A program made the translations under genes and the position numbers. The notes under the pieces are model-generated. The model ran no database searches, was not told the DNA's origin, and was given only the letters and a program-made list of their open reading frames with translations. Below are positions 48,546-60,365 of a stretch of 64,000 bases of DNA, one piece after another. The stretch's first letter is position 1. Each line of letters starts with the position of its first letter. Source of the stretch: Liolophura sinensis (Eukaryota; Mollusca; Polyplacophora; Chitonida; Chitonidae); the NCBI RefSeq assembly GCF_032854445.1, contig NC_088307.1, positions 21,946,001 through 22,010,000 on the forward strand, in the 5' to 3' direction.

Positions 48546-49329
48546 AAGGTATTTCAAACTCTATTCTGGACAAAAGTTGTACAGGATATGCGAATAGAGC
48601 TATTATGCAGTGTGATAATAAACATTCACATAATGACGCATATGCATGAGCCCACACTGCCGACAGTCAGCATCAAACAGACATTCACCCATTAGAAACA
48701 AATCAAAGCTTAACGAGGAATGGTAACAGCCTGTTCCGATATTAACGCTTCCTCACATAGTGGAAATCGCAGGATAGCTGCAAGGCGTTTTATTTTGTGC
48801 AAAAGCTCGGCATTAAAAATTACACTCTGCATTAACGAGCGGAAACTGGTTCAGTAAACAGGTGTCATCGAAATTGTCAAAGCTTGTTTTGGTGTGAAAA
48901 ATAAAACGCAGTAACGAGTAAGAACAGTTACTAATTTCACGCTATGTGGAACTTTCACTTTCTGAGTACTGGATTCGACGCATCGGCTGTTACCAACGTA
49001 AGTCTTTGCGGCATGACTGAAAACTGCTGACCGCTTCTACTTTCAAGTATCGATATCTACCGATTTGTTACAATTATATTTCTAACATTAAGAGATAGGT
49101 TAGCTAATGTTATTAATGAAACTGGTTTTTTGGACGTTAATTTTGAATACTTCACTCACTAGCCCAGATTGTATAGTGTTGACTTCGAGGTTTGAACCCG
49201 CAATCTCCAAATCTTTACAATGTTAAGCACTAGAATATGTTCTATACACATACAGTGTAAATCCCAGATGAGATAATACAAGTACTTAAACAACTACATA
49301 ACTATTCTGGTACCTGGGAGATATTTTAA

Positions 49330-49470
49330 GGACTACAGCATAGTGATAAAAACCATAACAGCGACAACAGTGTGGTACTCTGCAAAATTCTCACACGTAA
49401 AAGATGAAACTACAGCCTCTTCTTAATTTGCCTCAGCGCTTGGTTTCAACTTTTCATGTAAATGCCTGTC
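49330..49470 (+). repeat. R3, 5' half, diverged
   Basis: ACTACAGCATAGTGATAAAA, CAGCGACAACAGTGTGG and GATGAAACTACAGCCTCTTC. Confidence 0.7.
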
Positions 49471-50575
49471 AAAGCCGCCAAAGGTCGATAACAATGATGA
49501 AATCCTACGGATTCTTCTCTATTATACCCTAAATATAGGAGAATCGATGTCGTCGAACTGAGTTGTGCTACGAGTGTTTGTGAGAAAGCCTCTACTTCAA
49601 CAGGCGGAATCAAGCGATAGCCTCGTGGCCTTGTAACAAAAACAGTAAGCAGGACCAAACGATCCCGGCTGACAAGCCTCGGAAGATATGTCGACTTTTT
49701 TTCATCTGTACACTGCTCCATTAAACAGGCGGAAATTGCTGTGTTTTCCTTAAATAACGATGAGCAAAGCTTCAATATTTCGACAGTTGGGACTGGTTCA
49801 AACTTATCTTATCTTTCTTCAAATAATTACTTTGGGTTTCTCGTACAAAAAAGGCCTGCTTGGAATAATACATGTAATACTTTGATGAAAATAGGCTACA
49901 GCAGCGTAGTTACAGGTGGTCATTTTTCAGTGGACATTTACTAAATAGCCGTATTCTAAAAACATTTTGAAATGACACATATTTTGTGATCTAATTTTCA
50001 TGATTTTGTGTTTGTTTTACATCTACATGGCGAATTTCTTTTAATAATCAACGGTTCATTCTACTTTGTTCCTACACAAATACATAGTAATTTGAGACGG
50101 AATAGACTCAATAAATGATTTGCTTTTTCATCAGACCTGTAATGATTTCGACTCAAATGAACGTCAGTTGATGGATAGATTTTCATAGGCAATAAAGGGT
50201 GTCAAATGAAAAACAATATGAGTGTTTGCAAAACGTAAATGTCAAATAACTCGTCGCCACGTTTTTAGCGAAATGAGCAGCAGTCCGTTTTTAAGAAAGA
50301 AAGTGAACATACGTTTCTAAGGAGAAAATAATGACGAAATACCGAGCGGGTGAGTTCAATTCGTGAATATTGGGAACTTTGTGTATTTCAGTCTAAGAGT
50401 CTAAGAAATGGTTGGAATCATGTAAGGAACATAAGGTTCAGGCGATCTTGTGGACAACAATGGTGACAGAAAAAGCAAAAGGTATGAAAGAAAAGCGAAT
50501 GTCAGAAATAAAAGAAGGGCAAAATAGTTTTCAACTCAGTTTTGGCGGGTACATAAAAAATGGGGTGGATCTTAC

Positions 50576-52015
50576 CTGGTGGGTACCTCCACGGTGGGTA
50601 GGTCCTTCGGGGGGACGTTTTAGTGGTAGCTTTCCGAGTAGAAGTGGTTGTAGGCCTCCGGGTAGTTTTAACTGTAGTTCTCCGGGTGGTTTTAGTTGTA
50701 GTTCGCCGGGTAGTGGTTGTAGTGGGACGAGGAGTGGTTGTAGTGGGACGAGGAGTGGTTGTAGTGGGACGAGGAGTGGTTGTAGTTGTAGTCGTAGGCC
50801 GCAAGGTAGTAGTCCGCACGGTTGTGGTTGGTAAAGTGGTGGTTCCGCCATGTGGTTGTGGTTCGCGGCGTAGTCCTCCTGGTGATTTCTGGTCGTAGGC
50901 CGCTTAGTCACCCGTCTGTTCCACCAGTCCAAGTAGGCTTGGTGTATATTGACTGCGGAGTAGTAGTCTTTACCACAGGCGGGGTGTGCGCATAGGGGCC
51001 CTGGTTCTCCATCGGATGGTCGGCACAGGTTACGCGTGGTAGTTTTCCGCCTGGGGGGTCTAGTCGGCGGTCTTGTCCGCCTCGTTGGGGGTCTCGTTCG
51101 CCTCGTCGGGGGTCTTGGGAGGTTTTGTCGTCCGTAGGTTTTGTCTTCGGCATTGTTGGTTTCACCGTCGACGTCGTCGTGCATCTTGGTTTTTGCGGAG
51201 TTGGTCTTGGTCTTCGCGTTCTCCACGGAGATAGAGGCCTGCGTTTTCGCGTCGTTTTGCGCAGTTTGCGCGTTGTGAACCCGCCACCATGGGATTGACG
51301 TCGTGGGTGGGCGGCGGGTGCTTGTGGGCCTTGGGCGCCGTGTTGATGGTTTGGGCGTCGTCTTCGTCGTCGTGGGTGAAGGTGTAGTGGGAGTAGTACT
51401 CGTGGGAGTAGTAGTTATCCATTTAGATGTTTTTGGCCGCCTCGTGGACCGCTGAGTTATTGGGCGTGTAGTCCACGGGAAAAACATCGGTGGAAGGGAA
51501 GTTTTTCTTGGGGTAACTCGGCTTGTGGGTCGAGTCGTTTCAGGTTTAGTTGTAGTTTTAGTCATTGGGCCGCGGGTGTATTTTTTCCTCGGGGGCCTGC
51601 GGGTGTAAATGGGTCTTCGTGTGCCCCTTGTGTATATGGGCCTCCTGCTCCACCTAATGGGTGGCCGGGTGGCCGTTGGTCGGAGACTGGGCTTTCCCTT
51701 TGTCGTAGGGAGAAGTCTCTGTTTAGGAGGGGGCTCGGACGGTATACTATTCTCCTCAGCTAAGCAGTCGTCATAAGCTGAACTATCCCAAACACACACC
51801 TTGTATCGGGTGGACCAAACAGTTCCAGGAGAACACCGCATTTTCCACGCGCGTCCCCGATAGCACACGTAAAACACCGAACAATCCGTGTGATCCCGTA
51901 CGTAATGGTGCTGCGACGTCTGACAATACGAGGACATCAGCGCCGAGAAGCAATAGCTAGTCCGCACGGTCAACACCGATAGAAGAAATATCACTTTGTA
52001 CATATTACACAACAT
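50576..52015 (-). CDS. Chitin-binding (CBM14) exon with mucin-like Thr/Pro/Arg tract
   Basis: This encodes a secreted protein. Two Met codons compete, at 52015 and 52003; both precede a hydrophobic signal peptide (core VIFLLSVLTV). Counting from 52003, cysteines at 27, 41, 47, 57, 70 and 80 match the six-cysteine spacing of a peritrophin-A/CBM14 domain, with aromatic residues in the usual places. Such domains bind chitin. From about residue 90 the protein is rich in Thr, Pro and Arg, typical of O-glycosylated linkers. One frame stays open from 52099 to 50531, but after about 51280 the Thr-rich signal hops between frames, so the exact protein there is uncertain. The exon most likely ends at 50576 with CCACCAG followed by GTAAGA, in phase 1. 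It could be the N-terminus of a mosaic protease continuing at 9574, or a separate peritrophin-like or mucin gene. Confidence 0.75.
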
Positions 52016-53486
52016 AATAAAACTTGACGAAATGTGACGAAAGGTATTATGCAATACGTGAAACACGGAAATCCCTGATGATACCGCAACGAAAAGCAAA
52101 TATTTACCTTTCTACCTTTATGTAGTACAGAAGTAGACTTCCTCCGTTTTTTAGTATATTCCCTTTGAAAAACCTGAAGAAACACTTGTCAAAAACTTTG
52201 ATCAGAAATCACATGCTAGTTCTCGGTGAGGTTAAATAGCCTTATAAGCATCCCTCAGATCGGTCCCTTGTACCGTGCGGTCCTCATGGTGAACCTCGCT
52301 TGTAAACATCTAAGCTGCATGGAAGGACAGCTTGCTCAGGACAGTGTCAGTTTAAGCGAAAGTTTCTCCGCTCTATGTTTCTTTCTTTGACAAACACTTC
52401 AGGCTAGCTTTGCCTTTAAGTAGTCGCTTCTTCTTGAGGCCATCCGAGTTAACGGGGCGCTGGGGGGGAATTTGCATAGTCAAATGTTTAGGAACGGATT
52501 ACCCATCATTCCGCTGAAAACGGAGTCTCGCGCTACCCAGGCAACCAGCCTTACATATCCGGTTCAGCACCAGTCGAGACTACGCATGCTCCTTTTCGAC
52601 AGCATTACTCAAATGCCAAACAAAAATCGTCTGTGTCCACTTCAAACATCAGCACAAGAAAAATAATTCGACCCAGTGTATGTTGGGCCTTGTGTAAACC
52701 TGGAGTAGCACCAGGGAAATCAGTTGGATGATTGTTTTTGAAATAGACATAGGGATTTAGCGAGAAATGGAGACATTTCATAAGCGGGCGCTCCTAGTGA
52801 TGTTGCTGCGGAGGTTTTGCGATTCTTACGGTTTGCGGAAAGCGAAAGTTTTATAAATATTGTCAACAACGGATTTAATGGAAGACAACGCACCTCATAG
52901 CTTTCCCTCAAGTCCGCGTCATTAGACAGCAATTCATATAGTTTTTGAAATTCACACGGACGCGTGGCATGCTTAACACGTTGGTCGCCATGTGCAAGAC
53001 ACTACTTAACTTTCTTTTTGCGCGCATTAATAGTATAATCCGGGCATTTAGCACGCGCGTTTTTATCACGAGATTTCAAAGCGCATGTCAACTTTCCAGA
53101 CAATGCCCGGGTCGTGTTAGCTCTGAGAGGGGATGTACATATTGTAATGTCTACTTATACTCATAAACTTAGCTTTTTAACACACACATTCCTCGCAGAC
53201 GCTGACAGATTTTTAACAAGAAAACACTTTGTACCTACCACTTGGGCAAACATTTTTGGAGGATTTATCCGTCCATGTATATTTTCTCTACAAGCCTTTT
53301 TAACAGTAAGAATAAAACATAAACAAACAGACCACAGACGTGTCGTTATATACATGAAATAGGCTTTTACATATGTTCTTATGTGGTATAAGCAATTTTC
53401 CGTCACACTCGTCGCTCTGTATCTCCAAGTGCACAGTCCACAGTAACTTCGGCGCTTGTTTTGACGTTAGGTTTCGGTATGATTTA
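52016..53486. other. upstream flank of the CBM14 exon, unassigned
   Basis: It should include the promoter and leader of the minus-strand gene. No repeat family is evident. Short open frames on both strands look like chance. Confidence 0.5.
52236..52248 (-). promoter_or_regulatory. possible TATA element of the CBM14 gene
   Basis: On the minus strand a CTTATAAGG sequence lies about 225 bases upstream of the candidate start codons at 52015 and 52003. A start site 25-30 bases downstream would leave a 5' leader of about 200 bases. The motif is short and could occur by chance, and a leader intron is not excluded. Confidence 0.2.
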
Positions 53487-53745
53487 GTGATTGTTTGATT
53501 GATTAATTGAGTGTTTAACGCTGTGCTCAAGAATTTTTTACTTATATGTTGACGGGCTGGTTTATAGATCAAGGGAAACCGGAGTGCAAGGAGTAAAAAC
53601 CATCGAACTTCGCCAAGCACTTGACAAACCTCTTAACTTAAAACCGCAGACAAAACAGCGACAGTTGGATTCGAACACGCGACCTCAAGGACATGGTGGT
53701 CGCAGCGAGCTAGCTATTTAACCATCTGAGCCGGTGGATGCACTC
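53487..53745 (-). mobile_element. SINE-1b, longest copy
   Basis: A sister family: the same style of tail (GTGTTTAACGCTGTGCTCAA) but a different centre (TTTATAGATCAAGGG, then ACTTGACAAACCTC) and a different tRNA-like head, which in reverse reads CCGGCTCAGATGGTTAAAT with a B box GTTCGAATCC. I saw no exact duplication. Confidence 0.8.
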
Positions 53746-54765
53746 ATGTAGGTATGGGTATGAAACTCCCCAGTACGCTTCTACCATAAAGACCCCTACA
53801 TTTTACTGCTACAACTCAAAGAATATGACATAAAGCGTGTTGATTTCTGAGCCTCAGACCCTTCGAATTTCTTATTTTCAATTTTAAATTAAAGTCTGAT
53901 CATTTGGCAAATTAAAAAAAAAAAGCAAGCAGAACTGATGTTAATCTTTAAAAATATTGCACTGACTCATTGTAAGGTGATGTGGTAAAATTTAATAAAC
54001 CTTTTCCTTAATTCACGTGTTTGACCACTTACACAATACATGTATCACATTTTCTTTCTTTTCTTTTTAGGGTTTACAAATCGCAGTATGGAACGAAGAC
54101 AGGTAGAGAGGCATGAATTAACGTTGATTACTTAAACAACCTTCAAGGGCGAATATTTGCCATCGTCAGAACTTGTGGAACTTCTACCTTCCGTTTAAAC
54201 CGAGATATATAAAATACTACACCTTCCCTTGCAAATGCTAGTTAAATTCGAAAAGAGGAAGTATAAAAGCGACATTAAAGCAATCTTTCATATTAGTATA
54301 TATTTTTTGTTCTTGTGGATAGTTTTTCGTTGAAGTGTTTAGTCACATAGTCAACCAAGAAAATGTCGAATCGTTTCCTGAAGACTTGAAGGCAGGTGAA
54401 GGAATATGATTGCCTAAGCTATATTCGTGCAATGCATTTGTCTTAATGCTTTATCTGAAAGTACCGCGACCAAAGCAAACGATCACTGACGATAAAACGA
54501 CGATGCAGAAGAGTGGACGAATTGTTCGGCAAACGTGAATCAGGGGACACAACTCCCCATGTTCCACAAATACGTTTCTCGCTGAAAAAAATGAATTGCC
54601 ACATTTCTTACAGAATTGTCTACTATATAACTAAACTGATACCACAACACGTTTATTAAACTATCTCACAAACTTAACTATTGTCTCAACACTGCTTGAG
54701 ACCTAGATTCCAGACTTAACTATTAATACAGCAAAGGTCCTGACCTATATTCGACACTTAACACG

Positions 54766-55095
54766 ACAGGTTCCTATAGCTCAGTTGCTGGAGCATCCGT
54801 TTCGGTGGAGGTAGTTGCAGGGTCAAACCTGGGTCACACCTAAGACCTTAAAAGAGGAAGTTGTAGCTTCTTCGCTTGGCGTTCAGCATTAACGTGATGA
54901 TGCAACGACTGGTTGACCCGTATCAGTATAATGGTTCGCGTGGGGCTGCTTACTTACCTTCAGTGAAGCAGCACTAGATAAAAGAGAGTTGGAAATCGGT
55001 CCCGCAACAAGGTCACGTGATCTCTAAGGATTCCTTCGTCGTCATATGACTGAAAAATTGTTAAGTACGACGTTAAACCCTAAGCAATCATTCAC
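54766..55095 (+). mobile_element. SINE-2, third copy, inside a tandem tract
   Basis: The head TATAGCTCAGTTGCTGGAGC and B-box-like GGGTCAAACCTGG, the conserved centre CTTCGCTTGGCGTTCAGCAT, and the tail AAGTACGACGTTAAACCC. It is more diverged than the other two. The target looks like a degenerate TATTAACAC minisatellite on both sides. Confidence 0.9.
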
Positions 55096-55232
55096 TCACT
55101 CTAAACTATCAACACAACACCGTACGTTACCTATATAACTGTTAACACAACACTGCCCGTGACCTATATGACTATTAACACCATGTGACTTATATAACTA
55201 TTAACACAGCATTGATCGTGACCTATATAACG
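55095..55232. repeat. degenerate minisatellite of about 26-33 bp
   Basis: Units of the type CTATATAACTATTAACACA with CACTG-CCGTGA. Similar but poorer units lie at 54660-54765, on the other side of the SINE-2. Confidence 0.7.
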
Positions 55233-57094
55233 GGATAATTCTATAATGATATTCATATCTATACAAATATCTGTTTAATACAATTTGTCTACATTGGAAT
55301 CCATGGTGACGAAATATGTCTATATTCACATCCAGAGTGACAAGGTTTGTCTATACTGTCATTTTAAGGGTTACTCTTATTAGGGGTCTAATGCATATCG
55401 CCAATTGTAGCAATATCTTCAGAACACAGACATAACTGTATTTTATTCTTTACACAATCTTTAAAGACATTGTTGTCTTCCTTTCACGGAAGTGAAGGTG
55501 ATTGCAGTTTACTGTGAAATTGTTTCTGCATGACGCACTTCAGTCACAAAAAAATGCAGAACACAAAAATACGGACATTTATCAGCGCTTATGATAATGG
55601 ATTAAAGTCATATCCGCAATAAACACGTGTTTCCTTTTTAAAATTCCAAACTGTTCCTAAGCGTTTAAATTCCAGGAGATGAAAAGGGGATCAAAACAAA
55701 ACGGGGCTTCATGGTCAGTACGGAAGCCATTCAATCTACAGGTCGGAGAGTTGAGTGGACAAGTACGAGTCCCCAGTCAAAACCCGCGACTTGGACAGTG
55801 GACGGCTATGCCGACAAACTTGTCACGTTTTCCGACTTGTTTGTGATCTTCTGTCAACAACGTCTGTTCGAGCTCAAGAAGGTGAAAGTGCTAATTCCAG
55901 GTCAAATATAAGACTTCATAAACCACTTGCGTTGAGGATACTTCAACATGTTTGCACGGTCGTAGGATAAAATAAAGCTATCGCCATCGAAAAGCATCCA
56001 ACCGTGGTTCGTGTATTTAAGTAATGCAGGCCTAAACGAAGAATGCTGATAGAATTTAAAATTTCAAATGACATGTATTTTTAGATGAGATGTTCGTGCA
56101 ATGCAACTGAAAGTAGCTATCGCGTATCGCTTGCAACAGGGATTGAAGATCGCCTGTTATTTTAATGTAACACGGCGTATTTCTCCCTTGAAACGCAAAT
56201 ATTAAATTATCACCATTTTCTATGTGTTAATAGGACAACTTGTAATGCGATGCTGTAGAATACGATTGCCAATATTTTAAAATGTTACGCCGCGAAACGA
56301 TTGTTTACAAACGTTAACACACAAGGTTTGTAACACGTTGCAATGCAGAACCCAACACTTGAAGATCTTAATTTGACCTAAAATAATATTATAGATTACA
56401 ACATGCATTTGTTCGGAATTATTAAATTCCTAACACCCTAGATATTGTTAACGTAACATTTTAATAATTTCCCTCCTCCATCACTGCCTAAATGTTTCAT
56501 TTAACAGAATTAAATTTATATATATTAATAGTATTTCAGTTTTAATAGAATAGTGAAATGACGCCACGTACGTGCATGCAACACAGGGGAATCAAAGAAG
56601 TAACGCCAGGCCGAATAAAGGTGCATAGGGTTATATAGGGATTATATTGTATCCAGCTGCACGAACAGGTAAACTTACACCTAAAAGGATTTCTGAAATA
56701 TCAATTTAATCATCTTTTATATGTTCCTATTCGCCTGTAACCTGTTCATATGACTCAGAAATAATCACTGAGAGCCTCGGACAGAAATTATCGAGACGGC
56801 TGCGCCTTCACTGTCCTCGAGGCCTTGTTGGCAATATGTTTAAGGGTTAAATAAATAAATATATTAAAAAGGTTCAGTTGAACAGACGCAGAAGGAAAGT
56901 ATTTCTTAACTACCCAAATTCTTCTGGCAATTCTTGTCTACAATTGCCACAACAGGACACCTTGTCTCACAGGCGACGTTGATGCTATCGTTGTTGTGAA
57001 GGCAGTGCACTTCCATTGGTCAGCCAAGGTTCCGTCCTTTACAGGCCTCGGTTTTCGTTGTTGTTTTACTCCTGATTAGGCAGTTCTCAATTTA
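55233..57094. other. unassigned AT-rich DNA
   Basis: No exon, SINE or R3 copy recognised. A 66-codon open frame near 55711 has no recognisable domain. Confidence 0.5.
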
Positions 57095-57160
57095 TTTATT
57101 TACTTATTGGTGTTTTACGCCGTACTCAAGAATATTTCACTTATACAACAGCGACCAGTG
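57095..57160 (-). mobile_element. SINE-1 tail fragment fused to R3
   Basis: TTATTGGTGTTTTACGCCGT to TTTCACTTATACAACAGCGA, then an abrupt change to R3 sequence (AGTGACGTCTACTAA). Confidence 0.8.
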
Positions 57161-57164
57161 ACGT

Positions 57165-57400
57165 CTACTAAACTGCAATTAACTTCACTGCATTTTTTTT
57201 TTACCTAATGGCTATTAGCCATGGTGTCAGGGGGCGTGAAATTAATTTGCTATTATTTGTGAATTTACATGAACATTGAAAATAAAACCCTAACTGAGGT
57301 AAATTCACAAGAGGCCGTTTTTCACCTTTCACGTGTGACCATTTGCTATCACATGCACTGTCGTCGCTGCTCTGGATTACTCTCTGTGCTGTCTTTTATA
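57165..57400 (-). repeat. R3, reverse copy
   Basis: CAGTGACGTCTACTAAACTG through CTAACTGAGGTAAATTCACA to CGTCGCTGCTCTGG. It is fused to a SINE-1 tail on its left. Confidence 0.85.
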
Positions 57401-57489
57401 TTCTGCATCTCTAGCACGCTAACCCCTAGGCCACACAGACTTCAAGGCCTCACTCTAGAATTCTTCCTTTATGCGACGGCGAGAGGGGG

Positions 57490-57750
57490 TAGAGGGGGCT
57501 CAGTTAGAGCGCTATTGCAGCGTATTGACCCAGAAGCTTCTCACCAATGCGGTGGCTGAGAGTTTATGTCCAGCTCATGCTAGCCTCCTCTTCGGCCGCA
57601 AGCTTCAAGGTATTCCAGCAACCTGCGGATGGTCGTGGGTTTCCCCGGGCTTTGCCCGGTTTCCTCCTACCATAATGCTGGCCGGGCGTGGTATAAGTGA
57701 AATATTCTTGAGTACGGCGTAAAACATCAATCAAATAAATAATAAATATA
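57490..57750 (+). mobile_element. SINE-1, near full length
   Basis: A degraded head (GGGGCTCAGTTAGAGCGC), a near-consensus body and the tail GCGTAAAACATCAATCAAAT. The next base block is a SINE-1b copy in the other orientation. Confidence 0.9.
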
Positions 57751-57751
57751 C

Positions 57752-57890
57752 GACGGTGGTCAGGTTTATAGACCCTGGAAATCAGAATGCCTGGAGTAAA
57801 CCACCGATCTTTGGCAGGCACCTGATAAACCTCCTGACCACGGCTGATCAAGATATCTGGATTTGAAGCCGTAAACCTACTGGGCATCGG
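57752..57890 (-). mobile_element. SINE-1b, tail missing
   Basis: ACGACGGTGGTCAGGTTTAT, GGAGTAAACCACCGATCTTT and CACCTGATAAACCTCCTGAC match the SINE-1b centre. It abuts the SINE-1 copy ending at 57750. Confidence 0.8.
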
Positions 57891-57969
57891 TCGTTAAGAT
57901 GCGACAATAACAACGCTTTATAGAGTTAAATGAGCTGTATCGCAGATGAAGACTGCCGTATTTATGTGT

Positions 57970-58351
<382 letters not shown>

Positions 58352-58659
58352 AGAATGTTCTTTGTAAACTTAAGATCCCTTTTAGCAAACAAATGTTGCT
58401 TTCTATATATAAGATGGGTGGACTCAGCACGTACTCAGTTCCTATTTTCTCTTCCTCTGCTTCATAAAGAATATTTCTTGTTGGCAAAGACAACTATGGA
58501 AGAACAATCTGTTGAAGTTGACATCGTTGGAATTAAAGGCTCTGTCATTTTCACTGTTATGAGGAAACTGAATGAAAAGGTTTTGTAGCATTGTGGCAAT
58601 GATTTAGCTTTGACCCTCAAAGTGTTACAAACAAGCCCGGCGAGTGTGAAAGAAATCAC

Positions 58660-59000
58660 CAGTTAATACGCGCCCTGAATGCTAGCTTTGTTTCCGGGTC
58701 ATCAGGCAAATCACTTTCCATCGCCTGAAAGAGACGGGACAAAATACGGCCTCTTAAAGCGGATTACGCCCTGGGATTGAAGCGACTTTGGAAATCTGTT
58801 TGTTTTGACAATTCCTCGCTAATAATGAATTCGGGACGAAGAAATAGGTCGCGACGCGGAATTGCCCTCATGTTAATTCAGGCTGACTACGCCCGGCTCT
58901 TGGCGCGCGCGTCGATCAGCGTCACGTGACGCTCATTTCTTCGACCGTCTGATTCGTCTCAATTTAGCTATTTACACAGAACAAGACTTTCGCTCGCACA
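58660..59000. promoter_or_regulatory. CpG-richer block with palindromic E-box, candidate promoter or enhancer
   Basis: This block has many CG dinucleotides in a CpG-poor window, no recognised repeat and no convincing open frame. The perfect palindrome AGCGTCACGTGACGCT at 58918-58933 contains GTCACGTGAC, the core of binding sites for bHLH-ZIP factors of the USF/MITF-TFE type. A homeodomain-like CTAATAATGAATT lies at about 58820. Confidence 0.35.
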
Positions 59001-59374
59001 AAAATTAGAAGCATCTCCATTGGAGTGGCCTGGAATTTTCATCTCCGCTATTGTTGTACATACCGCTAAAGTAAGATGCACACCTGAGTTTGATACACAA
59101 GGGATTTAATCGAATTGCTCGTGTTTTGATTTATCTGTGTAAGAAACGTTACCTTGAACTTAAATTCCAGAGCGCGTGGATTGCGGATGTGGTGCACGGA
59201 TAGGATAAAATAACAGATAAACTGGATTATGCGTGTTTACATTTCTAGGCCCATGCTTTGGAATCTTAATTTACTCGACTGTACTAGATAAGCACAGCAC
59301 TTTGTGTAAATTGGAGCAACATATGTTGACCTAGTTTCTTCTTTGATTCCGGTAACGAAACAGTTCTACTTTCT

Positions 59375-59725
59375 TTTTATTTATTTGAATGCCGTTTAAC
59401 ACTGTACTCTAAATAGTGTGGTTTTCAGTGTAACAAACGCAACATCCGAAATCAAATTAAAAAAGACAATTAACAAAAAAAAAACACACTAAAAACCAAA
59501 TATCAGTTAAAATTCAAAAAAAAAAAAAAACCTCATATGCTCCAGAATTTTGCATGGATGGAGAAAACGAGTGGGAGTAAAACCGGGGGTCATTACCTGG
59601 TAGCTCAGTACCTAATAAATTTGCTGACTTAAAGATGCAACCAAAGCAGCTGGACCTGGGTAGATACGAACCTACGACATCACTGGTCAAGGACTTGCGT
59701 GACAAGACCAAGACAAGAGACAAGA
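59375..59725 (-). mobile_element. SINE-1b, diverged and interrupted
   Basis: A TTTATTTATTTG tail with GCCGTTTAACACTGTACTC, an A-rich interruption at 59455-59530, then GGAGTAAAACC, CTAATAAATTTGCTGACTTA and a B-box-like GATACGAACC. Confidence 0.6.
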
Positions 59726-59859
59726 GTGCTTATTTATTAAACGTCCCAAAGGGGTCGTAATGTTACGCTGTCCTAATCACCATGGCGTCGCACATTGAAG
59801 GCATATGCCGCCTTGGTATTTACGACCTGCACAACGTTACGATCACTTTGAGAAACAAC

Positions 59860-59915
59860 CCCCTGGGTCATCACGCTGCGCTAGCGTGGTAATCAGCCGA
59901 GTCACGGAGGCCCCC
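59860..59915 (-). mobile_element. SINE-1-type tRNA-like head without a SINE-1 body
   Basis: CCCTGGGTCATCACGCTGCG through TCACGGAGGCCCCC matches the head in reverse. The sequence to its left does not match the SINE-1 body, so it may be a remnant or the head of another family. Confidence 0.6.
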
Positions 59916-60063
59916 ACTTCCAATTTAAGTCTTGATAATAGCCTTGCAAATATGAGCCCAGAGCCCTAAACGACTAGTTACTTTCAATATTTATGGTTAT
60001 GCAAAAGTTATTGGAACTGCTTCATTTGATCACAGATATAAATAAAATCTTTACATAAGTAAC

Positions 60064-60365
60064 ATAAAGCCTTCCTGAGGGGGCCTCCGTGGTTCAGTTG
60101 GTTAGCGCGCTAGCGCAGCGTAATGACCTAGGAGTCTCTCACCAATGCGGTCGCTGTGAGTTCAAGTCCAGCTCATGCTGGCTTCCTCTCCGGCCGTACG
60201 TGGGAAGGTCTACAGCAACCAGTGGATGGTCGTGGGTTTCCCCCGGGTTCCGCCCGGTTTCCACCCACCATAATGCTGGCCGCCGTCGTATAAGTGAAAT
60301 ATTCTTGAGTACGGCGTAAAACACCAATCAAATAAATAAATCAATAAATGAATAAAGCCTTCCTG
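60064..60365 (+). mobile_element. SINE-1, best full-length copy, with target-site duplication
   Basis: The body at 60078-60351 has a tRNA-like head with an A box (TGGTTCAGTTGG) and a B box (GAGTTCAAGTCC), the long central part and an AATAAATAAAT tail. An exact 14-base duplication, ATAAAGCCTTCCTG, flanks it at 60064-60077 and 60352-60365, which proves insertion by target-primed retroposition. This is the reference copy of the family in this window. Confidence 0.95.

Larger units (their letters stand above)
9575..50575 (-). other. 41-kb repeat-rich region, possible single intron
   Basis: If the CBM14 exon and the protease belong together this is an intron, or several if small exons were missed. 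Otherwise it is intergenic. Stretches over 300 bases in which I see nothing beyond simple AT-rich DNA include 11116-13034, 15011-15310, 16440-17070, 18991-19804, 21269-21827, 23171-23894, 25261-27839, 29158-29679, 30639-31834, 33011-33483, 33976-35139, 36046-37744, 38756-39639, 39731-40499, 44711-45964, 46601-48224 and 49471-50575. Confidence 0.5.

Noticed and set aside
50412-50898. Plus-strand Gly/Ser/Cys-rich and Val-rich frames opposite the CBM14 exon
   Set aside because: They mirror the Thr-rich codons of the minus strand. There is no signal peptide or domain, while the minus strand has both.
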